A stretch of DNA of 64,000 bases from Lepiota brunneoincarnata (lineage: Eukaryota > Basidiomycota > Agaricomycetes > Agaricales > Agaricaceae), in NCBI GenBank assembly GCA_023014365.1, contig JAEBUN010000004.1, forward strand, positions 2,852,001-2,916,000. Direction: 5' to 3'. How positions within the stretch are numbered: position 1 is the first letter of the stretch; each line of letters opens with the position of its first letter. Under the pieces are notes generated by a model. The model did no database searches and was not told where the DNA came from. It saw only the letters and a list, made by a program, of their open reading frames with translations. This document shows, piece after piece, positions 49,133 to 60,690 of this stretch. The position numbers and the translations under genes were made by a program.

Positions 49133-51991
49133 CTAGATGCTGCCCAGGACCTGCTGGAGCACCAAATACGAAATTCCATCGCAAAGCCCATTCACTTTCT
49201 CCACAGTCGCGGGGAACTGCACCTTCGCGGCCAGCGCCAAGAGGGGCCTTCGATGTGCTTCTAACTGCTTCATCAGACTTCCCAGGGGCGCGGCCGACGC
49301 GCACTGTCCGGTCTTCTCCTGCTCCCTCTTCTCTACGGGCTTCTCAGCTCCCCCCTTCAGCTCGCCTCTGTACATCTCCCGGTCATTACGGCCCTCGTTG
49401 CTGGCTCCGACGTCGGTTTCGCCGGAAGCCCAGACAATTGTGCCTTTGCCCCACATCCAGTCCCTCAACCCGCAGCTCGTCTCGATCCTCCTCAATGGTG
49501 CAGTCATGACGTCGCCTGAACCGCCCTCAACCATATACCGTAACAGCGTTAATATAGCACAATAAGTGTCGCTATGGGCGATCCAATCTCTAACATTCGT
49601 GCTTCGCAAGAATCCATGAATAACCTCGGGCATCAGCGATCGTTCGAAAACTTCTCCAACGGTAGGGTGGACTCCCTGAGATGACTGGAAAAGCGCGGTG
49701 AGCGTGCGCATGGTTCGAAGGAAGGTCAACTCGAGCTTCTTCGTTTGCGATGTAGGTCGAGAGATCATGGCCTGAATATATTCATCTCGTCCGTTTTTCT
49801 GAACCCCCGAGAGGCCCGCCTCTTTCGAGAATTCGTGATCAAATGCGCCGAGAGCCTCGAAGATCGCGATCGCGCAGACTTGGGGGCAGCAGTCCTTAAC
49901 GGAACAAGACTTGCTGCCCAGGCAACTCTTGGGGCATTTTGCAAGGGAAGAGCATCCGCGGCAGTGAAGGGCTCCGCAGCTAGTGCAGGAGACATGTAAA
50001 AGCTCAATGAATGGAAACGAGAATGGATCGGCAGGCGTGGCAAGCTGTGAGAGAAAGGCTTGTAAGGATAAGGTTCAAGGAACGAAGTTGAGAAAGGGAC
50101 CTACTGTTTTACGAGGTGATAGCATACTTTCTCCGCATTTTGAGCAGCTGCGGTTAGCTGTATAGAGATGTCGAAAAGGAATGGATTCGGTGCTGGTGTC
50201 CTTCTCCTCTTCTCTCCTCCTCTTCCTCCTCCTCCTCCTCCTCCTCCTCCTCGTCATTGCTGTCGCTGTCGTTGCCGTCGTCTTCGGGGTCCGAGAGTGA
50301 TGAAATCGGTACAACCACCATAGAGTTCTCACCTTCCTTCTGGGGCGTGTTGGATGATGCTGGTTCTCCATCAGGGGCAGGAACACCCGTCCTAACGGTC
50401 TGAGGAACAGGCTTGGCAGGGGCTGGGGCTGGGGAGGGGGGCCGGGGAGAAGGTGTTGCCACGGATGATGTAGAAGAAGCTGGTGCCTCACGGCTGACAG
50501 GGCGAGAAGAACTTGACGCACGGCTTGTTGCAGCAGAAGTAGAAGCAGAAGTAGAAGTAGAAGCAAGGGCTAGTGCCGGTGCCGGCGCCGATGCCTGCCT
50601 GCTCCGTGCCTTTTCCTTCTCTGCTGCCGCAGCGACTTTGGATGCCGAGGTCATCACGGTGGGTTGTGGTGTGACTGGAAGAATTGCGGTAGTACCGGAC
50701 GAGAACCCTGGCAATGAACGAGGGCCATCTGTCACGGTGTGCATCTTCGAGACAGACTGAAGTTGCTGGACCCCGGAAGTACTGCTCGAGGTAGATGTAT
50801 ACGCCTTCTGTCCAAGATTGGGCACGTACTCAAGGGTAGAGGTCGCGGCCGCGGGAGGCACATTCGCCGTACGTGCTCGCTCAGGTGATGTTGACTTCCT
50901 AGGTAGAGGCGTGATTTCGGCCGATGCACGCTTGGAGTTATCTGGGGCCCTAGCAGAAGAGGCTGATGGAACTAGAGCCGGAGATGTCTGCTGAGACTGG
51001 GAAGCGGACGCATATACGGGCCCAAATGAAGTCTTAGTGGGACTGATGCGAGCTTTGTCCGCAGATGAAGTAAGCTTGGCTGCTGCCTGAGCTGCTGCTG
51101 CCGAGCTCGCCGACGTGTAGAGCCGGGGCTGCAGGCTTGTCTTTGGGGTCAGGAGCGACAAAGGGCGTTTGTGGGGGTGAGCCCCCGGATGAGGTCGAAG
51201 AACGGGACGTCGAGCCCTGGCGATGGTGAGACTGTGGGGGAGATCTCGAGTAAAATTCTTTTGCTGGGATGGTGATGGGGACGGGGCGGGTAGAAGAGAG
51301 GGGGACTTTGCGAGCGGCGGCGGCAGCAGCAGAGGAGGCCGAGGTAGTGAACGAAGGAGAAGAAATTGGCGAGAGCAGAGGCATGATACGAGGATTTTCG
51401 AACAAAGCACCCTGCAGAGAGGCGACTTTCCACTCTCTGGCCAACAAGCGAGCAGCAGCCTCGTCAGAGCGAGACCTTGACGGGGGATGAAGTTTGTCGC
51501 TGAGCTTCTCTTTTGAACTGATCCATGACAGGAGAAGGGCTATTCATAGCCGCAGAAGGACCAGGTGGAGAAGTCTCCGCACCATCTTGGGAAAACGGTT
51601 CTTCCTGCTTCAATTGCTGCTTCCTCCGCATATCCTCCAGCGCGGCCGTCGCCTCCGACTCCCGCAACGCCCGGGAAAGCGCTGCGTCATTTAGCACCTT
51701 GAGTGCCTCGACTTGTGCGCGTATGATGGCGTCTTCGTCCATGAACTTGAACACAGACGAGTCCGCATCATCGTCGACCATAAAATCGCGTAGATTAAAA
51801 GACGGACGGGCCCCCGTTGATGTCAAAGCATCCGCCGAGGTTGACGCAGAGGCGGACGGCGGTGAGGATGTCGATCCAGAAGCAGCCGAAGCCGCTGTCT
51901 GCGGATGCGGTGGTGATGGCCGAGTCCTCGTCTCGTGCATGGTGGCGGGGTTTGGGGACAGTGGTGCCGCTTGTACCGATGTGGATAGCAT
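49133..51991 (-). CDS. Ser/Ala-rich protein with C-terminal Cys-rich (RING/IBR-like) region
   Basis: I do not recognise the family. Two main exons (51991-50105 and 50044-49133). The first ~630 residues are low-complexity Ser/Thr/Ala/Pro with a small conserved-looking patch (SVFKFMDEDAIIRAQVEALK and DEAAARLLAREWK) and an acidic Asp/Glu run. Then come Cys-x2-Cys (SCSKCGESML) and, across the intron, CTSCGALHCRGC followed by eight more Cys within about 35 residues, a probable zinc-binding module. The last ~300 residues are helical with no Cys clusters. A role in ubiquitin transfer is possible but only a guess. Three +1 insertions are needed: 51475-51476, somewhere in 51100-51135, and near 50210; together they restore one frame. 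Confidence 0.6.
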
Positions 51992-52973
51992 TTTTGAGCG
52001 ACTTTTTAAAAGGGAATTTGGGGTGAGGTGACTGTGTGCGCGTGGCTGGGTGGGTGACTAGTAGTATTCAGGTTCGCTGGATATTTTTGAGGGTATATAG
52101 CAGGATATCGAGTAGGACAACCATCGTGAGGGTCTGATGAACATCTATGAGTAGTAGAGATGGTAAGATTGATGATAACAGGACGACGGGGGAGATGTTC
52201 AGAGACTCATGATGGTGTGCTGTGGTGGGGAGGAAAATGCAAGAGCAAAAGTGATGCAGTGATCCTAATAAACCAATTCACCCGGCCCCGTTAGACGCCG
52301 TCGGAACCTGTCTACCCTTCCACCTGATTTTTCCCCTTCCCACCTCCGTTACGCTCCTCCCCCGCTCCTCGCTCCCCCTCCGCACCCTGCCGGTGTCTCC
52401 TCTGTGCCCCCCTCCACCCCTCAACACCACCTCCTAACAGCACCAAAAAACCCCTACATTTTCTTTGTTGAACGGGCGGAACAGGGCTGCTTCCTGCGCC
52501 GCTAACCTGAAGCATCAAAAACAGCAACACGTGTTGGCCGTGTGTTTCTGTGGAAGCTATCCGCATTTGGATAAGAGCTTAGCGAGCCCTGCGTAGCCCT
52601 GGGTTGTGGGCAACTTTGACTTTCCTCACATGCATTCTCCTGCGTTCTTGCTGACGTCAATCCGCCCATTTGACCTGCCTATTCTGCTCTTTCACCGCTA
52701 AATCTCACCCATCTTAATGACCGATATCGGTATAAGATCCTCGTGTTTGCCTTTTGTATCGGACGAACGGAGTATCCACGGAAATTGATGTTCAACGTCG
52801 GATGTTTCGTACGACTTCGGGCTGTTGTACTGTGATTATATTACAAATTGCAGATCTCTAAAATCAAACCCTGGACTACAGATTTTCCTATACGTATTTA
52901 TCTGTCGAGCATTCACTGGGCCGCTGTTTCTACCTAAAATACAAAAGGGAACCCTATACCCCTCGGCAATTCT
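51992..52973. other. Spacer between Cys-rich gene and annexin
   Basis: Promoter of the Cys-rich gene and 3' flank of annexin; a C/T-rich, C-rich stretch at 52315-52440. No gene seen. Confidence 0.5.
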
Positions 52974-54998
52974 TCACTGCCTGTTGATCAGGTCGGTCAA
53001 AATGGCTTTATAAGACCCGCTCGTCTCCCCTTGCACACGGCGGTCCAAGGTTTTCCCGTACCGCCTCAAATACGCATCCTTGATGGCTTCCTTGCGCGCA
53101 CGGTTCCAATGGGCCCGGACAATCCTGCCAAAAAAAAACTGTAAAAAAAAACCCCCACCACACAATAACCCGCTGCGGTTCCCTTACCTGTACACAAGTG
53201 CCTCATCATTCGTGCCCATCCCTGCCATAGCTTTCTCGAGTAATTTGGCATCACGCCAGGTACCATAAGGCTCTTGCTTATTGCGCTTCGACTTGACCCC
53301 GTGGATGATGTACAATAAACCCTTCCGAACATCGGCCGAACTAGAAGACCCATCTTCAGCTGCGTAAAATGATGAGGGTCAGAAAACATACAAGTCTGTA
53401 TGGGCTTTAATGATCTTGCTCAAGCTCTTGTATTTCTGGCCGAATCGATCAATGCTAATAATCATGAACAGTAGCTCGAGTGAAATGATAGGGTCTGATA
53501 GCTTACACGGCGGCGATGTGGGCGTCAGAACGGTTGATGAGCACCTGGCAGAAGAGCACCTGCACCCCCATTAATTTAATAACCACGCCTCTAGCCAAAA
53601 CTTGCCAACAAACAAAACGCACCTCATCGAGCATCGTATTTTTAGCAACCCCGTGGTTGTATAGATCCTCTACATCTTTCTCTACCTGGTTGAGATCAAC
53701 GTGCATTCCCGGAAAGCTCATGGGTCGCTGTGCCATCAATGCCATGTTGAACACTGAACATCCAAATCAGGTCAGGGATGGAGCGCGATAATAAAAAAAA
53801 CAAAAGGAAACGGGGACGAACTAGCTTTGGTGGCTTTGGAAACATCACCCTTCACATCTTCTGTCAAACTCGATCCCCACCTCTTCGTGTACGCCCTCTT
53901 GAGGATCTCGATGTCGTTGTTATTGCGATTAAGAAGAAGCTCGATTAATATATACTCATTCGTCCTAGACCCACAATCAGCATATAGCGAACAAAGATAG
54001 TTCAAGAATAACCGACCCAACGCCCGTAGTGGCGCGTTTTGCCAAATCGACGTCATAGCCCAAAGGCCCAAGCGCTAGTGCATGGACGACCTCACTACAC
54101 ATCACTACCATCAGCTTAAGGGACACGTGGTCCAAGAGTAAGGACGCACTAGAACCATCCGTTGAGCTTCCCCTTTGAAGGCAAGAAATCCACAAGAGTC
54201 TTTCCCGTCTTCGCACAGAAATGGTCCGAAAGCGCGTCCATCTCAAAGACATTCAAAGAAGTCAAGAGCTTCGTCACTACATCACACCGCAAACAATCAG
54301 TTCATCCATCCCCCAAAAACTCCCCAACAAATTCAAGGAGATTATGCCCCACTCACGAGTAGCCTCATTCCATCCACTACCTATGAATCCACTCTTCTTC
54401 GCTCCCTTGAGCACTTCATAGTCCTTCTCCGGGAAATACCCTGGAACTTTTAATGTTCCGTGTGGTGCGGGAGGTGCATCAGGATTAGGGACCTCGGCCC
54501 CAGCATAGACCAACGTTCTCTGGATGGGTCCGTGCGTGTAGGCGGGTTGATAAGGTGTCACGAATCCGGGAACTGCGGGTGCGAGGGTTGGGTTGAAATA
54601 CAAGGGGGGTGCCTGTCCGTCTCCCGGTGGTGGGCCAGAGGGGGATGGGAAGGCACCTGGTTGGACTATGACCGCGGGCTGTTTCGTGCAATGTTGAGGT
54701 CAGAACCATGGGTGTAAAGCGATTTAGGGGTGTCATGTATGTACCTGAGACTGGTTTTCCAGCAATGGTCGCGGACGAAATGGGTTGAATTTTAAACGAT
54801 GAGACTTTGTTATGAACATTGGAGATGGGGTTAGAGCTTACACTCTGAGGATATTCCGGCTATTATCCACCCAATCGCAATCAGACGCCCGCGATTAATA
54901 GGAGGCTATGGATGACTCACGCGGTATGATCCAGATGCTGACGGCTGTTCGGGTTGTGTGCTCCGCGTCTCGTGGCTTTCGCTTGCTGGATCTGACAT
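52974..54998 (-). CDS. Annexin
   Basis: Calcium-dependent phospholipid-binding protein. A Pro/Gly/Tyr-rich N-terminal tail (about 100 residues, splicing uncertain) precedes four annexin repeats: KDYEVLKGAKKSGFIGSGWN, FYEVVHALALGPLGYDVD with KRATTGVGTNEYILIELLL, the VEKDVEDLYNHGV repeat, and KAMAGMGTNDEALVYRIVRA with KTLDRRVQGETSGSYKAILT. The GVGT and GMGT loops are type II calcium sites; repeats 1 and 3 lack them. About eight introns. One +1 insertion is needed at the donor near 53392-53393 to reach EDGSSSSADVRKGLL. Start ATG 54998. Role in fungi is not well defined; likely vesicle or membrane-repair related. Confidence 0.88.
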
Positions 54999-55395
54999 TG
55001 TTATGTGGTCTTGTTGGGAAATGGGGGGGATACAGAGAATGATCCAAGGTCGGGGTTTATATATATCGGCAAATCAGGCACAATAGTAATCCTAGCATTG
55101 ATCATGACACAGCCCGCTTGGCGCAAGACACCACAGGTCCACAACTTCTTATGCATTGCAGTACAATCCAGTGCCAAGGTGTGCAAGTTATGTAGCTAAG
55201 TGCTTTTAGCAGAAATTCTTCATGTGTACGTGGCTTCGCAAACCTAGAACCAGGAGAGAAGGCAAAGGAGATGGGGCATTGGTTTTTTCAAACACCCCAC
55301 AGCCAAGGAAACCTGCGCATAGATACAATAGGCATTCTGAGTGGAAATAGGATGTAACGTAACGTCGACAAGATACGATATTATTCAGTAAGTTA
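54999..55395. other. Spacer annexin to OB-fold gene
   Basis: About 400 nt holding the annexin promoter and the 3' flank of the OB-fold gene. No gene seen. Confidence 0.5.
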
Positions 55396-56485
55396 TTACT
55401 GATTATCGATGTTGAGCCCTGCAAGGTCTTGAAACCAAGCAACGAGAACAGCCACTTTTCGCACAGATGCATCGCTTCTTCCCAGCCTCAAGTCTGGTCT
55501 TAAACGACTGTCTTCCCTGGAATAGGGCATCGTTCGGTAGCAAACAGTTAGGGTGGACTTCAGGAAGGGCGAGGCTGTTATGATTGGAGAAGTCTTCGGA
55601 TCGAAGGTGGCCGTTACATCTGCCGAGTAAGCTGTTATGACTCGACCAACCATTAACTGTAGTACAACACCTACTTTCGATAAGAAGTATATCGCCTCGT
55701 TTCACAGCAACTGAACCACGTTGGCCACCCCAGTGCTCTGCAACTTCCCTCCACGCTGTTAATTTGCATATTGTCCCATCCTCGTCACCCAAAATCATCC
55801 TGAGTATCGCCACCTCCTTTCCTGCATCCCTGCCATTCTTGATCGTGATAGTAACCGGTCCTTCAACCTCAAGCGCAGCCACCAAGATCGAAATCTTTGC
55901 AGGACCTGTGAGCTTTTGCCTAGAAAGTTGGGTAAGCGATGCGATGGAGTGGAGGTTGAAGTGGAAGGTCGGGAAGCGAGCAATTGATGATGCGTCTGAG
56001 TAATTGAAGGATTGTGATATTTGCGTCTCTTGGGTTTCTGGTTGCGACTCGGTGCTGGAGCGGGTTGTAGTGTTTAAGAACGAAAATTTACCCATGCTCC
56101 GTCTTGTACGCACTTCTCCTGGCTCCTCAGGAGTGGGAGGCCAGGTTATGAGAGTCGTCTGTTCTGTGGGACTCGCGTCTCGGTGCTCTATAACCCGGCA
56201 GGGAAAAGGAGAACAAGTACCTGGGCCTGAGGCATTACCGTCGTCGTCCTCGATGTTTTCATCAGGTCCATCGTTAGCTTCATTGAAGATGGCATTTTGA
56301 TAAATAAGGGATATCCTCCGACTCGCATCGTCCAAGATTTGGAGGGTGGGGAAATCTGAGGGGGAAGGTAACAGCTCGCGTGCCGTTTCAGACTGAGAAG
56401 AGACATTTCTCCAGTAATATGACATTGAGTCATTTTCCAGCTCGTTAATTGAAGGTGCTCCAGAGAAGACTCTATACGTATGCAT
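55396..56485 (-). CDS. OB-fold protein, possibly shieldin-2/RPA-like
   Basis: About 360 residues. The first ~170 are disordered and acidic. Then a single OB fold: ISILVAALEVEGPVTITIK, a beta-hairpin, VAILRMILGDEDGTICKLTA, WREVAEHW, GDILLIE, VGRVITAYSADVTATFDP. The D-x-x-G...KLTAWRE..E.W pattern is that of OB1 of shieldin subunit 2 and of RPA-like proteins. A second conserved block, LTVCYRTMPYSREDSRLRPD and DLRLGRSDASVRKVAVLVAW, closes the protein. No intron needed; one +1 insertion at plus TTT 55675-55677 joins GDILLIE to VGVVLQLMVGRV. The other reading frame stays open to 55403 but gives Cys/Arg-rich nonsense. Start ATG 56485 is the first Met; the frame is open to about 56533. Confidence 0.55.
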
Positions 56486-57629
56486 AACTCGTTGGTGACG
56501 GGGGCGAGCGCAATGCCTTGGTCGTGGGAACAATAACTGGTACCCCTGATGATGCGGGGATACTCGCCCCCCTCCTTTAACATATTCCTGGCCAGCTCAC
56601 GCCACCAGCAGATGTAAGTCCCAGTTTATTCTTTGGCGGGGGTGTTTGACACCAGAATCAGGGGAAAGGCGCTATCCACGCGAGATTGACGAACGTGTTC
56701 TCAAAGCGCTTGAGGTTCAGTAAGGGTGCACACTCTCTTCTTGACATCCCTGCGATCTATGTCTTCTAATCATTTTTCCTAGCCATAGGCACCATTGGCT
56801 CTAATTTGGACCACCGACGAATCCCCTTCAAGTTGTATATACACGCCGCCACACAGTCGGCGGATCTGGGTGGGGGCGTCTTGTTGAAGCGCAAGGCAAG
56901 CCCGTCCGATTTCGGGTGTCACTCAATCACTTATTTGACAAGTCCTACGTAGATTTATCTTAGGGACCAAGTTGCGTACAGCTGTCTCTCGGAATGGTCA
57001 AGACGCCTCTGTAAGTTGTGCACGATGTCGGTTATTGGACACCATTCGTTGGGATTCCCCACAAGTGCCGTCAAGACTCAGTATTCAGTTGTGAGGGTGT
57101 CATAGCTAAGGCCTGCCCTGCACGTTCACGACTCCTCAGATATGAACCAGAAATGACAAGGACCTATTTGCAGATCGAAAATTCTTAAGGAACATTCCTC
57201 GTACATGTCGGATCCTGCCTCAACTCTCAAGCTCACACCCAACCCTCGGCCCCAACACACATCAAATGTTGCCGCGCGAGTCGCTATGATCTGGTTCGAT
57301 CTTGAACTATGAAACCAACCGTTCCGATCTAGGCGACGCTGTTGTGATTGTCTCCTATCAGCTTGATTCATGCATTCCGTGGTCATCTTTCAGAACAAGC
57401 ATCTCGGATCTTTGACAGGGTTTCCCACCTCAGAGCACTATCATGGAACCAACGTGTACATGCTTTCCAACAGGGTTCTGAACTTAGCTGCTTCGAGCAT
57501 CAGAATGGAACGCACACTCCATAAAGATTTGGGGATTGACCACACCCACGCCGCAGTGGTTGCCACTCCCTCGTCGCGGTAAAACTTCCTCGAAGCGTAC
57601 CATCACATGCTCAAGATGCAGGTAAGATA

Positions 57630-57750
57630 TCTGCCCGGACGGCATGATGTTTGAGCCGAATCCCTGATATAACGAACCATCCACACACTCGGAACAACAA
57701 AAAGCTGGGCATCACCGACGACGTTCCGTTTCGCACCTGGGCGGGGACCT
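57630..57750. repeat. Diverged repeat A, copy 1
   Basis: Similar over about 120 nt to 59857-59975: both run from a GGTAAGA..TGCC box through ACGAA and ACTCGGAACAACAAAA to a CACC box, at an estimated 70 percent identity by eye. Confidence 0.65.
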
Positions 57751-59393
57751 TGCCTGGGCCTATGTACTTATCATTCCCCGTAATCGGCTACATGTCCCTC
57801 CAGGGTGGTTTCCGGCCTTTTTGTTCGTTGGACAAGACTCTGTTCTCCGTTCTCGTTATGTGATAAATCTTCAGCATTTATTGAAGAGGACGGGATCTCG
57901 GACTCCATTGACCCTTGCCCCTCCTCCAGCGATTATTTACCACAATCTCGCATCCACTATGCCGTACCTTTCCTCTGTTTCAAGTTGGTGTCTAACTGGT
58001 GCTCACAACTTGCACACATCCCCTTTTGATCGGCTCGTCCTCTGCATGACACCCGGCAATACCCCGCAGTGCTACCCCCAGTTGCATCTCGATAGTGGCT
58101 TGTAAACGTCAGCAACTTGTACCTTGAATTTGTTGGACACAAGATTGAATAGTACGACGAATTGCAACATGCCGAAGCCGAAGCCGTACTAATTTCTTTT
58201 GCACTTTTAGTATACAGTGGGTCATCGGTATGTCAGGTCTACATCACCGCCAACAAACGTTTCTCCTCTCTCCCAAATTTCGGAGCCATGAGACTACAGC
58301 AAACATCGACGGTCGCTCTCGTGGATCAAAATCTCCAGCAACTCTAACTCTCTCTCGGACTCTCCAGAGTTCATAGTGCAAGGCTGAATCCGCGCTTGGT
58401 GGCCAAGATATAGACCTGCTGTTGCGGCGGAAACGATGAAGGCGATGTTCGTAAAATTCTGGCTAAGAGTGATATATACCTACAAAGCAGGGTATCAGCG
58501 TTGACATGATTTCATCGTTAAGGTAATTTTTCTTACCTCCAGAGTCGTCATTGTAAAAACGCGCACATCACAAGCAGCTGTAACTGTACAGCCTGATTCG
58601 GTGTCCATTAGGGTTCAGGCACCGACCACCTGGTTTTAGGGCCCAACGTCCTTGAAGCGGAAGGTGCATTGTGTACCCGCGATATCGATGAAGTCACACA
58701 CATTCTTTATTGTTAACAGGATACTGGGCTGGGATCGCGACAGGCTGGGAATAGGACCAATCCAGAAGGCATCATCCCTCTGGTACTCCCACGAGCAATA
58801 AGAGGGCGCTGGCTATGTAAGTATTCCCGTCGCAGACGCAACTTGGTATATCTGTAGCGTTTCTATAGGCCATGCGCTGCAAGTAAACCCGGGTTCAAAC
58901 TGGGCTCTGCCCTACCTGCACCATTTTCCGCTTGGTTTTTCAAGACCTTAGAAAATGAAAACAAGGGGTAACGGGAAAACGGGTGATTGTTGGATGGGTA
59001 GCTACGTGGGTGCCGGTCATTTTGTATTTATGTAGGGGTGAGAAGGCGAGAGAAAACAAGGGAGACTACTTATGAAAGGTCCAGGCGCGCCAATGCGGCG
59101 GCCTCACTGGTTCTCTATCTCTCACAGTGCCCATCTATGGATCTATCCTCACGTAGGCGAGCAGCTGCCCCACGCTGGAATGTTTCTGAAGTGTATATAC
59201 GCACGTTCGGATTGCCTTGAGGTGATGCACAGCCCTCGGCAATGCTCTGGTTTCTCTGAGTAGTTGTAACCAGGTAGTTACAGGTGAGTCAGTCTGTCTG
59301 AACGGTACCTAGGTAATTGAGGACAATGTCCGTTACAATAGCTCCTGCTATCACTTCAAGAATATTTGGAAGGGTCGTAGGAAATAACTCATA

Positions 59394-59583
59394 GTGTTAG
59401 ACCGGAGGCATGGGGAAAAGGAGGGCCTGTCTGAGTAAGTGAGCGGACTCGCCATCCTCGGCGAGCACTTTTCGCAGCTGCCTCAGCTTCGAGAACAAAA
59501 GAATATAGGCGTTCGGCAGCCTGGTCCAGATTAGTTTCGGTCGGTAGTGCGGTCATGGTCTGGTAGTGATCCAAGCTTAGCAT
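59394..59583 (-). repeat. Diverged repeat B, copy 1 (with coding remnant)
   Basis: The 80-nt stretch at 59394-59475 recurs at 60611-60690, sharing GAAAAGGAGGGCCTGTC and GAGCGGACTCGCCATCCTC. The adjoining minus-strand frame, LPTETNLDQAAERLYSF.LEAEA, resembles LPTEVDLDQDAKHIYPL..EAEA at 61700-61610, so a gene start was duplicated and then decayed. Confidence 0.65.
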
Positions 59584-59856
59584 CCGCGACGATGACCTCA
59601 GTACATCTGATGATTAGGTCACGTGCCTTCTTCATGCTGAAGAATTAAAACATGTTGAAGCCGAAGCCATGTTAATTTCTTAGTTCCTGGCTTTGATTCC
59701 CGGGGGGTCATAGTGCGCGTGCCGACGCCCTTTACCCGCTTACCGAGCCGCTTTCAGTGCCAGCGGCCTACGACTATGCCTGTCCTTTCTTCACTGCGGG
59801 CCTGGACAAGGCGACTGGCGTACTGACCACCACATACTCCGGATGTAGGTAAGAAA

Positions 59857-59975
59857 TTTGCCTGGGCGGCGTGATAATTAAGCCGAGTCCCCGATGCAAC
59901 GAATTATCCCACGCACTCGGAACAACAAAAGTTAGGCGTCACGGACTACTTTCATTTTGCACCTTGGACAAGGCC
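59857..59975. repeat. Diverged repeat A, copy 2
   Basis: Partner of 57630-57750 in the same orientation, 2.2 kb away. The shared ACTCGGAACAACAAAA block is exact. Confidence 0.65.
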
Positions 59976-60610
59976 TCGTGAGTCAGTTCGTCGAACTACC
60001 AGGGTCGTGGGTGGTTCTAGATCGTTAGCCACTGACAGTTTTAAACTTGTGTATGCTGTTTAGATCAAGAATGAGATATGTTTGGCGATACTCCCTGTCA
60101 CGGTGTGCTAGTCTCCTTGCTCGAACAACCAATGGGACCCATCAGCCCACCCGTCTGTAACACCAGTCTAATCAGAGCATGAGCTAGTTTCGTGTGGTTG
60201 AACAACACACATCAAACCTCTGTCAATTCCGTCCGCCCGCTGTCCCTTTTTTGTTTGTTTGGGAATCCATTAACGGCCTTCAGATTGGCTTCCAGAAATC
60301 ACTTGAGCCATTTTCACTGTTATTCATCCTTAACCCCAGTCGCTCGGCGCTGATAGACTTGATGGAACTATGTTAGCCTACATGAAATGTGGGGAATGCA
60401 GGTCGTTGAGTGGTTATAGTTACCTCACTCCCTCCAGCGTGTAGGCAGTGCACGGGTTACTTCGGCAGTTGGAGTGTTCTTAGTACATATATACACTGGA
60501 TTATCTAGAGGTTACGTACAGCCTTCTAGCCTTTCTACGGTCAATTCCTGCTATTACTATAGCAAGTTTATCAATAAAGGCCGTAGAGAATAACCATGCA
60601 CATAGATACT

Positions 60611-60690
60611 GTGTTAGACCAGAGGTACGAAGAAAAGGAGGGCCTGTCCGAGCCACTGAGCGGACTCGCCATCCTCAGCGAGCACTTTCA
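60611..60690. repeat. Diverged repeat B, copy 2
   Basis: Partner of 59394-59475, same orientation, 1.2 kb away; the coding remnant that follows in copy 1 is found instead at about 61610-61710, suggesting an internal insertion or rearrangement. Confidence 0.6.

Noticed and set aside
50413..50760. Ala/Glu/Val-rich plus-strand frame
   Set aside because: Antisense shadow of the Ser/Ala-rich arm of the Cys-rich gene.
58885..58912. tRNA-like T-arm (CCCGG GTTCAAA CTGGG)
   Set aside because: The arm pairs, but no matching acceptor stem, D-arm or anticodon arm can be drawn from the upstream 60 nt.
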